A DNA stretch of 64,000 nucleotides, taken from positions 744,001 to 808,000 of the forward strand of contig NZ_CP047048.1 in assembly GCF_030408555.1 (NCBI RefSeq). Direction: 5' to 3'. The notes under the pieces are model-generated. The model worked only from the letters and a program-made list of their open reading frames with translations, was not told the origin of the DNA and made no database searches. This DNA comes from Corynebacterium aurimucosum. Lineage in GTDB: Bacteria; Actinomycetota; Actinomycetes; Mycobacteriales; Mycobacteriaceae. Position numbers and translations under genes: made by a program. Of this stretch, positions 1-8,307 are shown one piece after another; within the stretch, counting starts at the first letter, position 1, and every line of letters begins with the position of its first letter.

Positions 1-2100
1 GTTGGCGTCATCCTCTCCGAAATGCGCCCTGCGGAGCGTAAGGAAGCTTATGCTTGCGACATCACGTACGGCACCAACAATGAGCTGGGCTTTGACTACC
101 TGCGCGACAACATGGTCCGCTCGCTCAATGACACGGTCCAGCGTGGCCACAATTACTGCATTGTGGATGAGGTTGACTCCATCCTGATCGACGAGGCCCG
201 TACCCCGCTCATTATTTCCGGACCGGTCGACGGCTCCTCCCAGTTCTACGGCGTTTTCTCCAAGCTAGCGCCGAAGATGCGCGAGGGCATCCACTACGAG
301 GTGGACCACAAGAAGCGCACCATTGGTGTGCTGGAGGAGGGCGTCGAATTCGTCGAGGATCAGCTGGGCATTGAAAACCTCTACGCCCCAGAGCACTCCC
401 AGTTGGTGTCCTACCTCAACAATGCCTTGAAGGCGAAGGAGCTCTTCACCCGCGATAAGGACTACATTGTCCGCAATGGCGAAGTGCTGATCGTGGATAG
501 CTTCACCGGCCGTGTTCTGGCTGGCCGCCGCTACAACGAAGGTATGCACCAGGCTATTGAGGCAAAGGAAGAGGTGGAGATCAAGAACGAGAACCAGACT
601 CTCGCCACCGTTACGCTCCAGAACTATTTCCGCCTCTACGACAAGATTTCCGGCATGACCGGTACCGCAGAAACCGAGGCTGCTGAGTTGCACTCCATCT
701 ATGGGCTAGATGTGGTGCCGATTCCGACGAATAAGCCGAACCAGCGTACCGATCACTCCGACCGCATCTACAAGACCCAGGAAGCCAAGTTCGCTGCGGT
801 GGTGGATGACATCGAGGAACACGTTGCCGACGGCCAGCCGGTGTTGGTGGGTACCACCTCCGTGGAGCGCTCCGAGTACCTCTCGCAACTGTTGAGCAAG
901 CGCGGAATCAAGCACTCGGTACTCAATGCGAAGCACCATGAGGAAGAGGGACAGATCGTCGCCCGTGCCGGCCGCCCGGGCGCCGTAACCGTCGCCACCA
1001 ACATGGCCGGCCGCGGTACCGATATCGTGCTCGGCGGTAACCCCGAGGTCATCCTGGATGAGAAGCTGCGCGAGCGCGGCCTCGATCCCTTTGAGGATGA
1101 AGAGAAGTACCAGGAGGCCTGGGACGCCGAGATTGATCAGGAGAGGGAACGCTCCAAGCGCCTGGGCGACGAGGTCCGCGAGGCCGGCGGCCTGTACGTA
1201 TTGGGCACCGAGCGCCACGAGTCGCGCCGTATTGATAACCAGTTGCGCGGCCGTTCCGGCCGTCAGGGTGACCCGGGTGAGACCCGTTTCTACCTGTCCA
1301 TGCGTGATGAGCTCATGGTGCGCTTCGTGGGCCAGTCCATGGAGAATATGATGAACCGCCTCAACGTGCCAGATGATGTGCCGATCGAGGCCAAGATGGT
1401 CTCTAACTCCATCAAGGGTGCACAGGCACAGGTGGAAAACCAGAACTTTGAGATGCGTAAAAACGTGCTCAAGTACGATGAGGTACTCAATGAGCAGCGC
1501 AAGGTGGTATACGCCACCCGCCACGACATCCTCGAGGCCAGCGACATCAAGGACAACATCCGCGAGATGATCAACGACACCGTGTCTGCTTACGTGGCGG
1601 GTGCGACGGCTACCGGCTACGTGGAGGACTGGAACCTAGACGAGCTGTGGAATGCGCTGGAATCCCTCTACGGGCCGACCATGACGCACGAGGAGCTTGT
1701 CGCCGGTACCGAGTACGGCTCCGCCGGCGAGATTTCTGCGGAGCAGCTGCGCGATGCACTGTTGGCTGATGCGAATTCCGAGTATGACCAACTCGAAGAA
1801 GCTGTGAGCGCTATCGGTGGTGAGAGCCAGATGCGCAATACCGAGCGCATGATCATCCTGCCGGTTATTGACCAGAAGTGGCGCGAGCACCTCTATGAGA
1901 TGGATTACCTCAAGGAAGGCATCGGTCTGCGTGCCATGGCGCAGCGAGATCCTCTGGTGGAGTACCAGAAGGAAGGCGGCGACATGTTCAATGCCATGAA
2001 CGACGCGGTCAAGGAAGAAACCGTGCGCCAGCTGTTTATGCTGCGCAAGCAGTTCAAGGCGCAGGAAGAGGCAAACGCAGTGGATGAAGCGGAAGCCTAG
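1..2100 (+). CDS. secA: Preprotein translocase ATPase SecA (5' end missing)
   Basis: Motor ATPase that pushes unfolded preproteins through SecYEG at the membrane. The window opens inside the gene: frame 1 reads [14 protein letters not shown] without a start, so roughly the first 150 residues are missing. Visible family signatures are the [18 protein letters not shown] block, the [19 protein letters not shown]alker B region, the second nucleotide-binding domain ([38 protein letters not shown]) and the helical scaffold and wing ([20 protein letters not shown]). The C-terminus ends in a short acidic tail ([11 protein letters not shown]) with no CxCxSG zinc finger. Downstream synteny with Rv3235-type and HAD genes fits the housekeeping SecA1 rather than the accessory SecA2. 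Family assignment is certain; the A1 label rests on context. Confidence 0.97.
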   Translation, partial: VGVILSEMRPAERKEAYACDITYGTNNELGFDYLRDNMVRSLNDTVQRGHNYCIVDEVDSILIDEARTPLIISGPVDGSSQFYGVFSKLAPKMREGIHYEVDHKKRTIGVLEEGVEFVEDQLGIENLYAPEHSQLVSYLNNALKAKELFTRDKDYIVRNGEVLIVDSFTGRVLAGRRYNEGMHQAIEAKEEVEIKNENQTLATVTLQNYFRLYDKISGMTGTAETEAAELHSIYGLDVVPIPTNKPNQRTDHSDRIYKTQEAKFAAVVDDIEEHVADGQPVLVGTTSVERSEYLSQLLSKRGIKHSVLNAKHHEEEGQIVARAGRPGAVTVATNMAGRGTDIVLGGNPEVILDEKLRERGLDPFEDEEKYQEAWDAEIDQERERSKRLGDEVREAGGLYVLGTERHESRRIDNQLRGRSGRQGDPGETRFYLSMRDELMVRFVGQSMENMMNRLNVPDDVPIEAKMVSNSIKGAQAQVENQNFEMRKNVLKYDEVLNEQRKVVYATRHDILEASDIKDNIREMINDTVSAYVAGATATGYVEDWNLDELWNALESLYGPTMTHEELVAGTEYGSAGEISAEQLRDALLADANSEYDQLEEAVSAIGGESQMRNTERMIILPVIDQKWREHLYEMDYLKEGIGLRAMAQRDPLVEYQKEGGDMFNAMNDAVKEETVRQLFMLRKQFKAQEEANAVDEAEA

Positions 2101-2134
2101 GGCAACCTTGATGCGCCAGCGCTAGTCAACGCAG

Positions 2135-2170
2135 GACGCCGTGGGAACCAATCCCCACGGCGTCTTTTTA
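2135..2170 (+). terminator. Rho-independent terminator of secA
   Basis: An 11-bp perfect stem (GACGCCGTGGG / CCCACGGCGTC) is followed directly by TTTTTA. It lies 35 bp after the secA stop and before a likely -10 box (TATACT, 2188-2193) for the next gene. Confidence 0.9.
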
Positions 2171-2233
2171 TTGGAAGTAGTTAGGTATATACTGTCAGGA
2201 CATTAATTATTGTTCTTCGGAGGTTGAGTCAGT

Positions 2234-2593
2234 ATGCGCCGCTTGTCTCTGCGAGTAGGTCTATCCGTGTTCGCATCTGCCACCCTGCTGGGTGGCGGCG
2301 CAGCTGCTTCGGCTGTGGAACTAGCCCCAGAAGAGCAGTGCCAGCTGGCCTCCGTATTGGGCTCTCAAAGCGATGACTCCCTGAAGGGCGCTGCACTCAG
2401 CTCGCAGGATGTTGTCTCCACTCAGTGTGGCGCGGTGTCTGAACCGGAAAGTCTTGATGAAGCTACTGCGAAGCTTCCCGTGGTGGGGGCCACCATGTTT
2501 GGCGGCATCAGCCTAGCTTTGGTGAGCGCTTCTGCAGCCTTCGCCGGAATCGATTGGACACCCATCCTGATCAAGCTGGGATCGATGTTTTAA
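2234..2593 (+). CDS. Small exported protein with C-terminal hydrophobic segment
   Basis: A 119-residue protein that I do not recognise. It starts with a Sec signal peptide (MRRLSLRVG, then a hydrophobic stretch ending AAASAVE, cleavage near residue 27). A short polar middle region with two cysteines (CQLAS, TQCGAV) follows, then a hydrophobic C-terminal segment (MFGGISLALVSASAAFAGI) and an amphipathic end. The ATG has a clear GGAGG ribosome site 9 nt upstream (2220-2224). The same plan of signal peptide, short polar body and membrane-like tail recurs in the proteins at 4314 and 4680. A cell-envelope role is inferred from this architecture only. Confidence 0.75.
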   Translation: MRRLSLRVGLSVFASATLLGGGAAASAVELAPEEQCQLASVLGSQSDDSLKGAALSSQDVVSTQCGAVSEPESLDEATAKLPVVGATMFGGISLALVSASAAFAGIDWTPILIKLGSMF

Positions 2594-2674
2594 GACCAGC
2601 GCTAAGTCATAGGCGTGATTTCTAGGGCTCCTCAAGGCCGCAAACTCATCTTTTCAGAACCTCTGTCTCTTGTG

Positions 2675-3175
2675 TCAGTGGGTTTGCAGGCCGCCCGAAA
2701 GTAAGCGGAAAGACCGCAGGTGTCGGCCGGTTGCAGCGCCGGTAAAAGCGCGCCGTGTTGAGCCTAAGAGCACCGAACCGAAGAACTCACCATTTGAGCG
2801 CGCGTGCAAGCTGCGCAGCGTCATTCCTCCGTGCGATTCTGCAGCTGCCTGGGCTTTCCTCCAGGCGCGCACATGCTTAGTGATTTCTGGGGCGAAGCGT
2901 GGGTTATTGAGATGACTCAAAGGCCGCAAGGCGGCGGCGACTTCGAGAACTATGACAACGAGACCACGGATCTCTTCCCGCGTGGCCAGGTCGCGAGCTG
3001 TGGGCTCGCGCTCATAGCGGATACGTTGCGGGGCAACATACAGTTGTAGGTGGCTCATGCCGGGGATGGGGGTGTACATGTGAATAGCGTCCTCTTCCGC
3101 AGTGCGCGGTACGGAGGAAAGCGCTGAAGCAAGGATCGGGGATGGCACAGAGAAGGAAGCTGGATGTACGTTCAT
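2675..3175 (-). CDS. Rv3235-family protein (DUF6459-like)
   Basis: About 166 residues on the minus strand, converging on the exported protein upstream. The recognisable core is the RDLATREEIRGLVVIVLEVAAALRPLSHLNNPRFAPEI region, which resembles the actinobacterial Rv3235 family found next to secA1. In that family a helix-rich domain carries an xxLRPLxxL motif of unknown function. The reading frame is open up to 3274, but the residues upstream of MNVHPASF look like read-through of the neighbouring divergent promoter, so I place the start at 3175. No convincing ribosome site supports it. The family call is moderate and the start weak. Confidence 0.6.
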   Translation of the reverse strand: MNVHPASFSVPSPILASALSSVPRTAEEDAIHMYTPIPGMSHLQLYVAPQRIRYEREPTARDLATREEIRGLVVIVLEVAAALRPLSHLNNPRFAPEITKHVRAWRKAQAAAESHGGMTLRSLHARSNGEFFGSVLLGSTRRAFTGAATGRHLRSFRLLSGGLQTH

Positions 3176-3298
3176 TGTGCCATGGCAGCCCCGTCTGCGG
3201 CTAGAGCTTTGCAGCGCATTGGCCGGTGAGAGCAGGCGGGCGGTATGTTCGCTATACTTTCGGACGATAAACACAGTTCAATGCGAAGGGTAGATAAT

Positions 3299-3709
3299 AT
3301 GCGTGGACTCATCGTCGATTTTGTAGGCGTGCTTGACGGCACCGAAGAGGACGTCAAGCGCTGGCGGGAACTATTCGCCGCCGCGAAATCCAACGGAGTT
3401 GCCACCGCTATCCTTTCGAACGATCCGGGCGGCCCAGGTGGGGAGCACATTCGAGAGTGGGAATACCGCGGCATCGTGGATGCCGTGGTGCTTTCTGGCG
3501 AGGTTGGCGCTGAGAAGCCGGACCGTGCTGCCTTCCAAGCCGCGGCAGATGCTATTGACCTGCCGATTAATGATTGCGTCATGGTGGATGATTCCATCGT
3601 TAACGTGCGCGCTGCTGTGGAGAACGGCATGGTGGGCATGCTCTACACGGTCTTCGATCGCACGAGCGTTGAGGTTCAGGCAGTCTTCGACATTGAAGGT
3701 GAGTTCTAA
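3299..3709 (+). CDS. HAD-superfamily hydrolase
   Basis: A 136-residue small haloacid-dehalogenase-type phosphatase or hydrolase. Motif I is at the N-terminus (LIVDFVGVLDG; the second Asp of the usual DxD is replaced, as in DFGGVL-type members). Motif II is ATAILSND, motif III is the Lys in AEKPDRAAF, and motif IV is CVMVDDSIVNVRAA. There is no large cap insertion. The start at 3299 follows GAAGGG about 9 nt upstream; an upstream in-frame ATG at 3245 would add residues that match nothing in the family. The stop abuts the GTG of the next gene, so the two are probably cotranscribed. The substrate is not predictable. Confidence 0.85.
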   Translation: MRGLIVDFVGVLDGTEEDVKRWRELFAAAKSNGVATAILSNDPGGPGGEHIREWEYRGIVDAVVLSGEVGAEKPDRAAFQAAADAIDLPINDCVMVDDSIVNVRAAVENGMVGMLYTVFDRTSVEVQAVFDIEGEF

Positions 3710-4228
3710 GTGTCGAAGGATGTGCGCGTCTTCCTGCCGGCTACCTTCGGTATGCTGGCTGAGCTTGAGGAGACCGGCCAGCTCGCTGCCCGCAGTGGTT
3801 GGGGTTTTGCGCTAACACCCGCGTTGCGTGAGTTCTATACCGAAGGCGACGAGGAAGAAATTGAGTACTCTGCCTTCCTTGAAGCTTCCATGGCTTCATT
3901 GCGCCTGCTGGCTATCGGGGACGAAGAAAAGTTTCCCCACCGACGCGTGGTCATCTCCGTCGACGTGGATGAGTCCGTGGTGACTCCGAAGCCAGACATG
4001 GGTGAGCCCGTCGTGGCCCTCAACCCTGCCACGATCACGAAGGCTAACCTGCAGGCTATCCACGTGGATATCGAGGAATCCGAAGCCGCTACGGCCAAGG
4101 CTATTGACGCTATCGATAACGCAGACCTCGGGGACGAGGACGCTGAGCTCGCAGTCGGTGATGCTTTGGACAATTTCATGGCTTTCTATGACCCCACCGA
4201 ACTACCCATCCTCGTGGAGCTTCTCTAA
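3710..4228 (+). CDS. DUF6912 family protein
   Basis: A 172-residue cytoplasmic protein with a GTG start immediately after the TAA of the HAD gene, suggesting translational coupling. The opening (RVFLPATFGMLAELEETGQL) and the closing FYDPTELPILVELL match an uncharacterised actinobacterial family normally coded beside the Rv3235/HAD genes downstream of secA1. The protein is acidic, with a long Glu/Asp-rich helical C-terminal half and no signal peptide or membrane segment. The function is unknown. Confidence 0.75.
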   Translation: MSKDVRVFLPATFGMLAELEETGQLAARSGWGFALTPALREFYTEGDEEEIEYSAFLEASMASLRLLAIGDEEKFPHRRVVISVDVDESVVTPKPDMGEPVVALNPATITKANLQAIHVDIEESEAATAKAIDAIDNADLGDEDAELAVGDALDNFMAFYDPTELPILVELL

Positions 4229-4313
4229 GGATCTACTGGGAAATAATCACCGGTGCCTCACGCGTGGTGCTAGTCTAAGCCTCTAACGCCATCGCTTAAG
4301 AAGGAGCACCACC

Positions 4314-4625
4314 ATGAAGAGATCCCGTCTTGCTAGCCTTGTCACCGCCGCTGCCCTGAGCACCGCTGCGCTTGTCGCCGCACCAGTTGCCGGCGCAGAG
4401 GAGCCTGCAGCACCGATCGCGCAGGTGCACGCGGATCGCAGCAAGCCGGAACCTGGGAACCCAGACCCTGATATGGCCGTGAAGCCCACGACCCCGTGGC
4501 TGCGCATCCTGGAAGGTTCATCCCAGGGTCCAGCGGCCGTCATTATCTCCGTCCTCTTCGGCATCATCAGCATTGGCTTCGCCGCCTACAAGGAGTTTGG
4601 TGATTACCTGCCCAAGTTGGGCTAA
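4314..4625 (+). CDS. Small exported protein with C-terminal transmembrane segment
   Basis: A 103-residue unrecognised protein. The signal peptide (MKRSRLASLVTAAALSTAALVAAPVAGAEE) predicts cleavage after AGA. A proline-rich linker follows (SKPEPGNPDPD), then one strongly hydrophobic helix (PAAVIISVLFGIISIGFAAY) near the C-terminus, so the mature protein could be tail-anchored from outside. The start has an AAGAAGGAG ribosome site. It ends 54 bp before the start chosen for the next gene, which has the same plan; the pair may be cotranscribed. Confidence 0.75.
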   Translation: MKRSRLASLVTAAALSTAALVAAPVAGAEEPAAPIAQVHADRSKPEPGNPDPDMAVKPTTPWLRILEGSSQGPAAVIISVLFGIISIGFAAYKEFGDYLPKLG

Positions 4626-4679
4626 TTATTGATAATCTGCGGGGGTAAAACTTTAGCTCGATCGAAAGGTTTCCTCAGT

Positions 4680-5285
4680 ATGTCTTCCTCTCGCCTTCGC
4701 CGCGTAGTTGCTGCTTCCAGCTTGTCGGTTGCGGTTCTTGCCGGTGGTGTCGCAGCCCCCACGGCGGGCGCGGTAAGCACCACCATCAAGGATGAGAAGT
4801 GCACCATCACCTTGAGCGAGGAGGAAGCCAGCGACCTGAAGAATGCGGAGTCGAAGGCCAATGATGTCGACAGCAGCTTGCTAAAGAATGGCCTTAAGAT
4901 TTCGCCCAAGGACGCGGAGAAGCGTGCTCGCGCCGTAGAGGACCAGTCGGAAGAGCTCTACCGTGCACTGGCAGGTTACGAGGCGGAGGTCGAGCTCGGT
5001 GATGAGAACGCGGTCAAGCGCGCCAAGAACAACATTGCGGTGGTAAAGGCCTTCCGTGGCATCGCGCCGGAGTACATCAAGGCGCTCAACGCCTGTGCGA
5101 AGAAGGAAGAGTTCAATAAGAGGGAGGCGAGCGGTGCCAACACTTCCTCCAATATCGATACCGGCGGCGCTATCATCCTCGGTGTTACCGGCGGCTTGGC
5201 CGTGATCCTGATGGTCCTCCGCGCGGCTGGCCCCTTCCTTAAGACTGTTCTGCCGCCGCAGCTGGCAGATATGTTTCCGGCTTAA
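4680..5285 (+). CDS. Exported helical protein with C-terminal membrane segment
   Basis: A 201-residue unrecognised protein. I start it at 4680 (MSSSRLRRVVAASSLSVAVLAGG), which gives a canonical signal peptide ending TAGA; the open frame upstream to 4629 would spoil it. The mature part is charged and probably all helical (about residues 40-130), with cysteines at KCTIT and NACAKK that could pair. It is followed by a hydrophobic helix (GGAIILGVTGGLAVILMVLRAAG) and an amphipathic end. It resembles the proteins at 2234 and 4314 in layout but not in obvious sequence. Confidence 0.72.
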   Translation: MSSSRLRRVVAASSLSVAVLAGGVAAPTAGAVSTTIKDEKCTITLSEEEASDLKNAESKANDVDSSLLKNGLKISPKDAEKRARAVEDQSEELYRALAGYEAEVELGDENAVKRAKNNIAVVKAFRGIAPEYIKALNACAKKEEFNKREASGANTSSNIDTGGAIILGVTGGLAVILMVLRAAGPFLKTVLPPQLADMFPA

Positions 5286-5302
5286 GAAACACTCGTTGTT
5301 CA

Positions 5303-5325
5303 TCTTCAGTCTTTCACGCTGAAGA
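5303..5325 (+). terminator. Possible weak terminator hairpin
   Basis: A 7-bp stem, TCTTCAG / CTGAAGA, with a 9-nt loop, 17 bp after the preceding stop. It lacks a proper U-tract, so this is tentative. Confidence 0.35.
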
Positions 5326-5848
5326 ATAAAGGCCTGTGGCTCTCATTTCCCCTGCCAGTGCGGGCCTAAAACTCCGATTGCGCGCTTTGACACATAAAAT
5401 GCTGTTCGAACCAATTGATTTAATGGCTGGCTTCAGAACTTGTTCAGGGGCAGGGGACGGGTTGGGAACTAATACCTTTGAGGGAATTGCAGCGCGTGGT
5501 CGTTGACGCGAGACCTGCATCATGTGTTGCGCTTGGGACGCATACGGCCGGTTTTCTTCTTTCTTCAGAAAAGCCGGGTCCTTTGCATGCTGATGTGAGG
5601 TTACATCGTCAAAGCAGCGGTGTGCTGTGGGATCCGGGAATGTCAGCGTTCTTTGAAAAGTAGTCCACCGGATGAGGAGTGGATGCCTGGAGCTGAATTT
5701 TGAATTTCGAAGCAGAAGTGTTCTTGTTGCAAGTGTCGATACGGGTGTGGTGAAAATCTCGGCGTTCCGCCCTGTGAAGAGGGCGCTTGATTAGACACCA
5801 GTTTGTAGGCGTGTCGAAAACATGTAGGTCTGTACGAAAAGAATTTGC
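5326..5848. other. Gene-free stretch
   Basis: No reading frame here has coding character or a recognisable product on either strand, and no terminal repeat was found. The stretch separates the secA-linked block from the decayed IS110/gltS zone and is probably part of the same eroded accessory insertion point. Confidence 0.5.
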
Positions 5849-5969
5849 GTAGGAATTTTTCCTTTTGGTTGATGCGCTTTGATAGCACCTGGGTGCCGTC
5901 GATATCTAAGACGCAAGCGTGGTGAAAGTATTTGCCAACGTCCATGCCGATGACATAGTCGTAGGTCAT
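5849..5969 (-). pseudogene. IS110-family transposase, N-terminal remnant
   Basis: Starting at the ATG at 5969, the minus strand reads MTYDYVIGMDVGKYFHHAC followed by VLDIDGTQVLSKRINQKE. This is the N-terminal strand of the RuvC-like DEDD catalytic domain of IS110 transposases, including the first catalytic Asp in GMDVGK. Similarity stops after about 40 residues; the reading frame continues to 5643 but in unrelated sequence. The remaining 300 or more residues, including the Tnp_20 domain, are absent. This is a dead fragment. Confidence 0.7.
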
Positions 5970-6282
5970 GCCAGACCTCTTAGCGAATTGAACGAATGTG
6001 AGACTTATATCATCGTTGGTGGTCGGACATACTTCACACTGGCATCCACATTTCTTGAGACCTCGCGCATACTGTGCGGGGCAGGTTCCTATTAGCAGTC
6101 TGGAGTATGTCACTGCCTTCGGCGACATCCCCCCGGATCACTTTTCAGACAGGGACGAAAACAAGCTATACCGGAGCCAGCGACTAGTTCCACTGCCACA
6201 AGGCAGAAGGAACGCAGATAAACTTAGCCTGCCCCAGCATGGGGCTAGGAGTACGAATCCTGAGTTCCTTCAAGCGGAATTG
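5970..6282. other. Non-coding stretch upstream of the IS110 remnant
   Basis: No gene is supported. It lies where the left-end non-coding region of an IS110 element would be. Hairpin-forming segments are visible: GTTCC-CTGCC / GGCAG-GGAAC at 6187-6213 and CCTGCCCCAG / GGGGCTAGG near 6223-6250. In IS110 elements this flank can encode the bridge RNA; whether any of it survives here cannot be told by eye. Confidence 0.4.
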
Positions 6283-7077
6283 CTAACGACGTAATGCGAC
6301 GACCTCATGGTAATCGCGCTGGGAGCGACAGTCGTTGAGGTAGCGCAGGAAGACGGCCACGAGCATGGTGCCCAGGTACATCGGAAAGCGGCCTTCTCCG
6401 TGCAGGTGCCTACGAGCTTGTTGAGGCCGTCGGTAATGAAGGAGCCGGCGAAGACGGCCGGCGGGATCATGATGAAGGCGTGCATGATCGGTCGCCGTGC
6501 AGGTAGCGTAGGTCCATCTGGAGGATAGATTCGTCGATGTCGACTTCCTGGTCCTCCATCTTGTGCAGCCTGCCCATCAGGGAGCCGGCCACGAGACCGA
6601 AGGCGACGGAGGCGTAGGCGACGGCCACACCACTGGCCTCCACAAGCAGGGTGATACTGCCGGAGACACCGTGGCCGCCGATCATGGAGACCGAGCCGGT
6701 CATGAGCGCCAGGTCCTTCTCCAGCCCTACGAACGGGCCGAACAGCAAGGGCACGAGGTCTTGGAAGAAGCACAGCGCGGTGCACAGCACAAGGAAGGTC
6801 ATGACCTTCGGGACGGCGGCCTTGAGCACGTAACCTACAGAGATGAAGAAAATGACTATAAAGAAGTTCTGCAACGTGGTGTCAAAGGTCAGTTCCAACA
6901 AGCCGGTCTTCCGCAGCGCTAGGTTGATGAGTGCGAAGGCAAAACCGCCGATAACGGGCACGGGGATGGCAAAGCGCTCAAAGAAGCACAGCTTCCGTTT
7001 GGCCCAAGGACGAACATCAGCATCACCACCGCAAAACCAATCGATTGCACCATGTTGGAACGAGTGTCATACATCAT
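6283..7077 (-). pseudogene. gltS: Sodium/glutamate symporter GltS, frameshifted and truncated
   Basis: Minus-strand pieces of a GltS-type Na+/glutamate carrier lie in several frames. From 7077 the N-terminal piece reads MMYDTRSNMVQSIGFAVV. A one-base shift then gives WAKRKLCFFERFAIPVPVIG, continuing as GGFAFALINLALRKTGLLEL and LALMTGSVSMIGGHGVSGS, the family's conserved GGHG loop. Further shifts give HAFIMIPPAVFAGSFITDG and a C-terminal piece FPMYLGTMLVAVFLRYLND, ending at a stop at 6283-6285. Only about 260 codons of an expected 400 or more remain, so much of the second half is deleted. Assembly error cannot explain the missing segment. Confidence 0.8.
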
Positions 7078-7314
7078 TTTCCTGTCGTATCTCTTCGCCT
7101 CATGCTAACGATTGTGCTTTCTCCACCAGCGGAAACTGGCTTGAGCAAGGCCACAAATTTTGCAGAACTCTAGATGCATTACTGTCTCATGGGTCCGGTT
7201 GCCCAATCCCCACGATCCCGCGCCTTTCGGCCTGCTTGTCGATGACCCACCGCCGTACCGCCTCGGTACCCGCACCGTCGCAGCGCCACAGCAGCGCAGC
7301 CCAGGCACAACAAG
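7078..7314. other. Gene-free stretch between gltS remnant and deo operon
   Basis: The minus strand is open for a 90-residue frame (7105-7377), but it has no ribosome site, runs through the operon terminator hairpin and resembles no family I know. I read it as non-coding or eroded mobile DNA. Confidence 0.4.
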
Positions 7315-7345
7315 AGGCGCAGCCCTACAGGGATGGACTGCGCCT
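7315..7345 (-). terminator. Probable terminator of the deo operon
   Basis: Perfect outer arms AGGCGCAG / CTGCGCCT enclose an inner CCCTACAGGG hairpin; on the minus strand it is followed by CTTGTTGT. A second hairpin (AGCCGGC-CTTAA-GCCGGGCT, 7381-7400) sits directly after the deoK stop. Either or both may end the transcript. Confidence 0.55.
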
Positions 7346-7401
7346 TGCAGTGGCGTGAGCGGCTGGGGTACTGGCACGCTAGCCGGCCTTAAGCCGGGCT
7401 G

Positions 7402-8307
7402 TTAGTCAGCGGGAAACTCCAGGTCATTGGCATAGGCGTAGGAGTACTGGGTGCCGCGCTTGGTCACGGAGTCGGCCGCGTAGAAGGCGGCGCGCTTGAG
7501 CGCGATCTCTAGGGCGAGGCCGGCATCGACGGCATTGGCGAAGCAGCCGATGAAGGCGTCGCCGGCGCCGGTGGTGTCCACGGCGGCCACCGGGAACGGC
7601 GGGGTAAAGATTTCCTTTTCCTCCGTCAGGGTGAGCACGCCGTGCTCGCCGAGGGTCACGATCACGTTGCGGATGCCCTGGTGGCGCAGGTAGCCGGCGG
7701 CGGCGCGGACCTCGTCGAGGGTACCCACCGGCATGCCGGTGATGAGCGCGAGCTCGGACTCATTCGGGGCGAAGTAGGCGCAGTCCTTGATGTCCTCCAG
7801 TGACAGGTCCGGGTGGGCCGGGGCCGGGTTGAGCAGGACCGGGATGCCGAGCTCCTTGGCCAGGCGGATGGTGTAGTAGACGGTGGGCAGCGGGATCTCT
7901 AACTGCATCACAATCAGGGAGCACTTGGCCAGGTCCGCGCGGGCGGCGGCGACGTCCTCTGGGGAGAGCTTCGCGTTCGCTCCCTGGACGATGAGGATGG
8001 AGTTCTGGGAACTCTCATCCACGAAGATGGGAGCGACACCGCTGGTTGCGTTTGTGTCCAGCACATACTTGGTTGAGATGCCATTTTCCGCGAAATTGGC
8101 CTTGGTGTTGGCCGCGAAGGCATCGTTGCCCACGCGGGTGACCATGAAGACTTCCGAGCCATTGCGGGAGGCGGCAATCGCCTGATTGGCCCCTTTACCG
8201 CCGCAGCCCATTCGGAAGTCCGGGGCCTCTAGAGTCTCCCCTGGGTTGGGCATGCGGTGGATGTAAGTGATGAGGTCAACCATGTTGGAACCGACGACAG
8301 CAATCAT
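7402..8307 (-). CDS. deoK: Deoxyribokinase / ribokinase family sugar kinase
   Basis: A 301-residue PfkB-family kinase, full length for ribokinases. It shows the N-terminal GSNMVD signature, the substrate loop GCGGKGANQAIAASRNG, and the C-terminal ATP/anion-hole motif DTTGAGDAFIGCF carrying the catalytic Asp. Phosphorylation of deoxyribose to deoxyribose-5-phosphate is inferred from the neighbours (deoC aldolase, DeoX-type protein, FucP-type permease), the same set as the Salmonella deoK locus; ribose remains possible on sequence alone. The ATG overlaps the TGA of deoX (ATGA), with AAAGGAG just upstream, so translation is probably coupled. It is the last gene of the operon. Confidence 0.88.
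   Translation of the reverse strand: MIAVVGSNMVDLITYIHRMPNPGETLEAPDFRMGCGGKGANQAIAASRNGSEVFMVTRVGNDAFAANTKANFAENGISTKYVLDTNATSGVAPIFVDESSQNSILIVQGANAKLSPEDVAAARADLAKCSLIVMQLEIPLPTVYYTIRLAKELGIPVLLNPAPAHPDLSLEDIKDCAYFAPNESELALITGMPVGTLDEVRAAAGYLRHQGIRNVIVTLGEHGVLTLTEEKEIFTPPFPVAAVDTTGAGDAFIGCFANAVDAGLALEIALKRAAFYAADSVTKRGTQYSYAYANDLEFPAD

Noticed and set aside
265..1524. Two long minus-strand reading frames (142 and 272 codons) inside secA
   Set aside because: Exactly antisense to conserved SecA motifs, with His/Leu-rich composition typical of the complement of high-GC genes and no ribosome sites.
7105..7377. 90-codon minus-strand frame after deoK
   Set aside because: Crosses the probable operon terminator, has no ribosome site and no recognisable product; possibly eroded mobile DNA.
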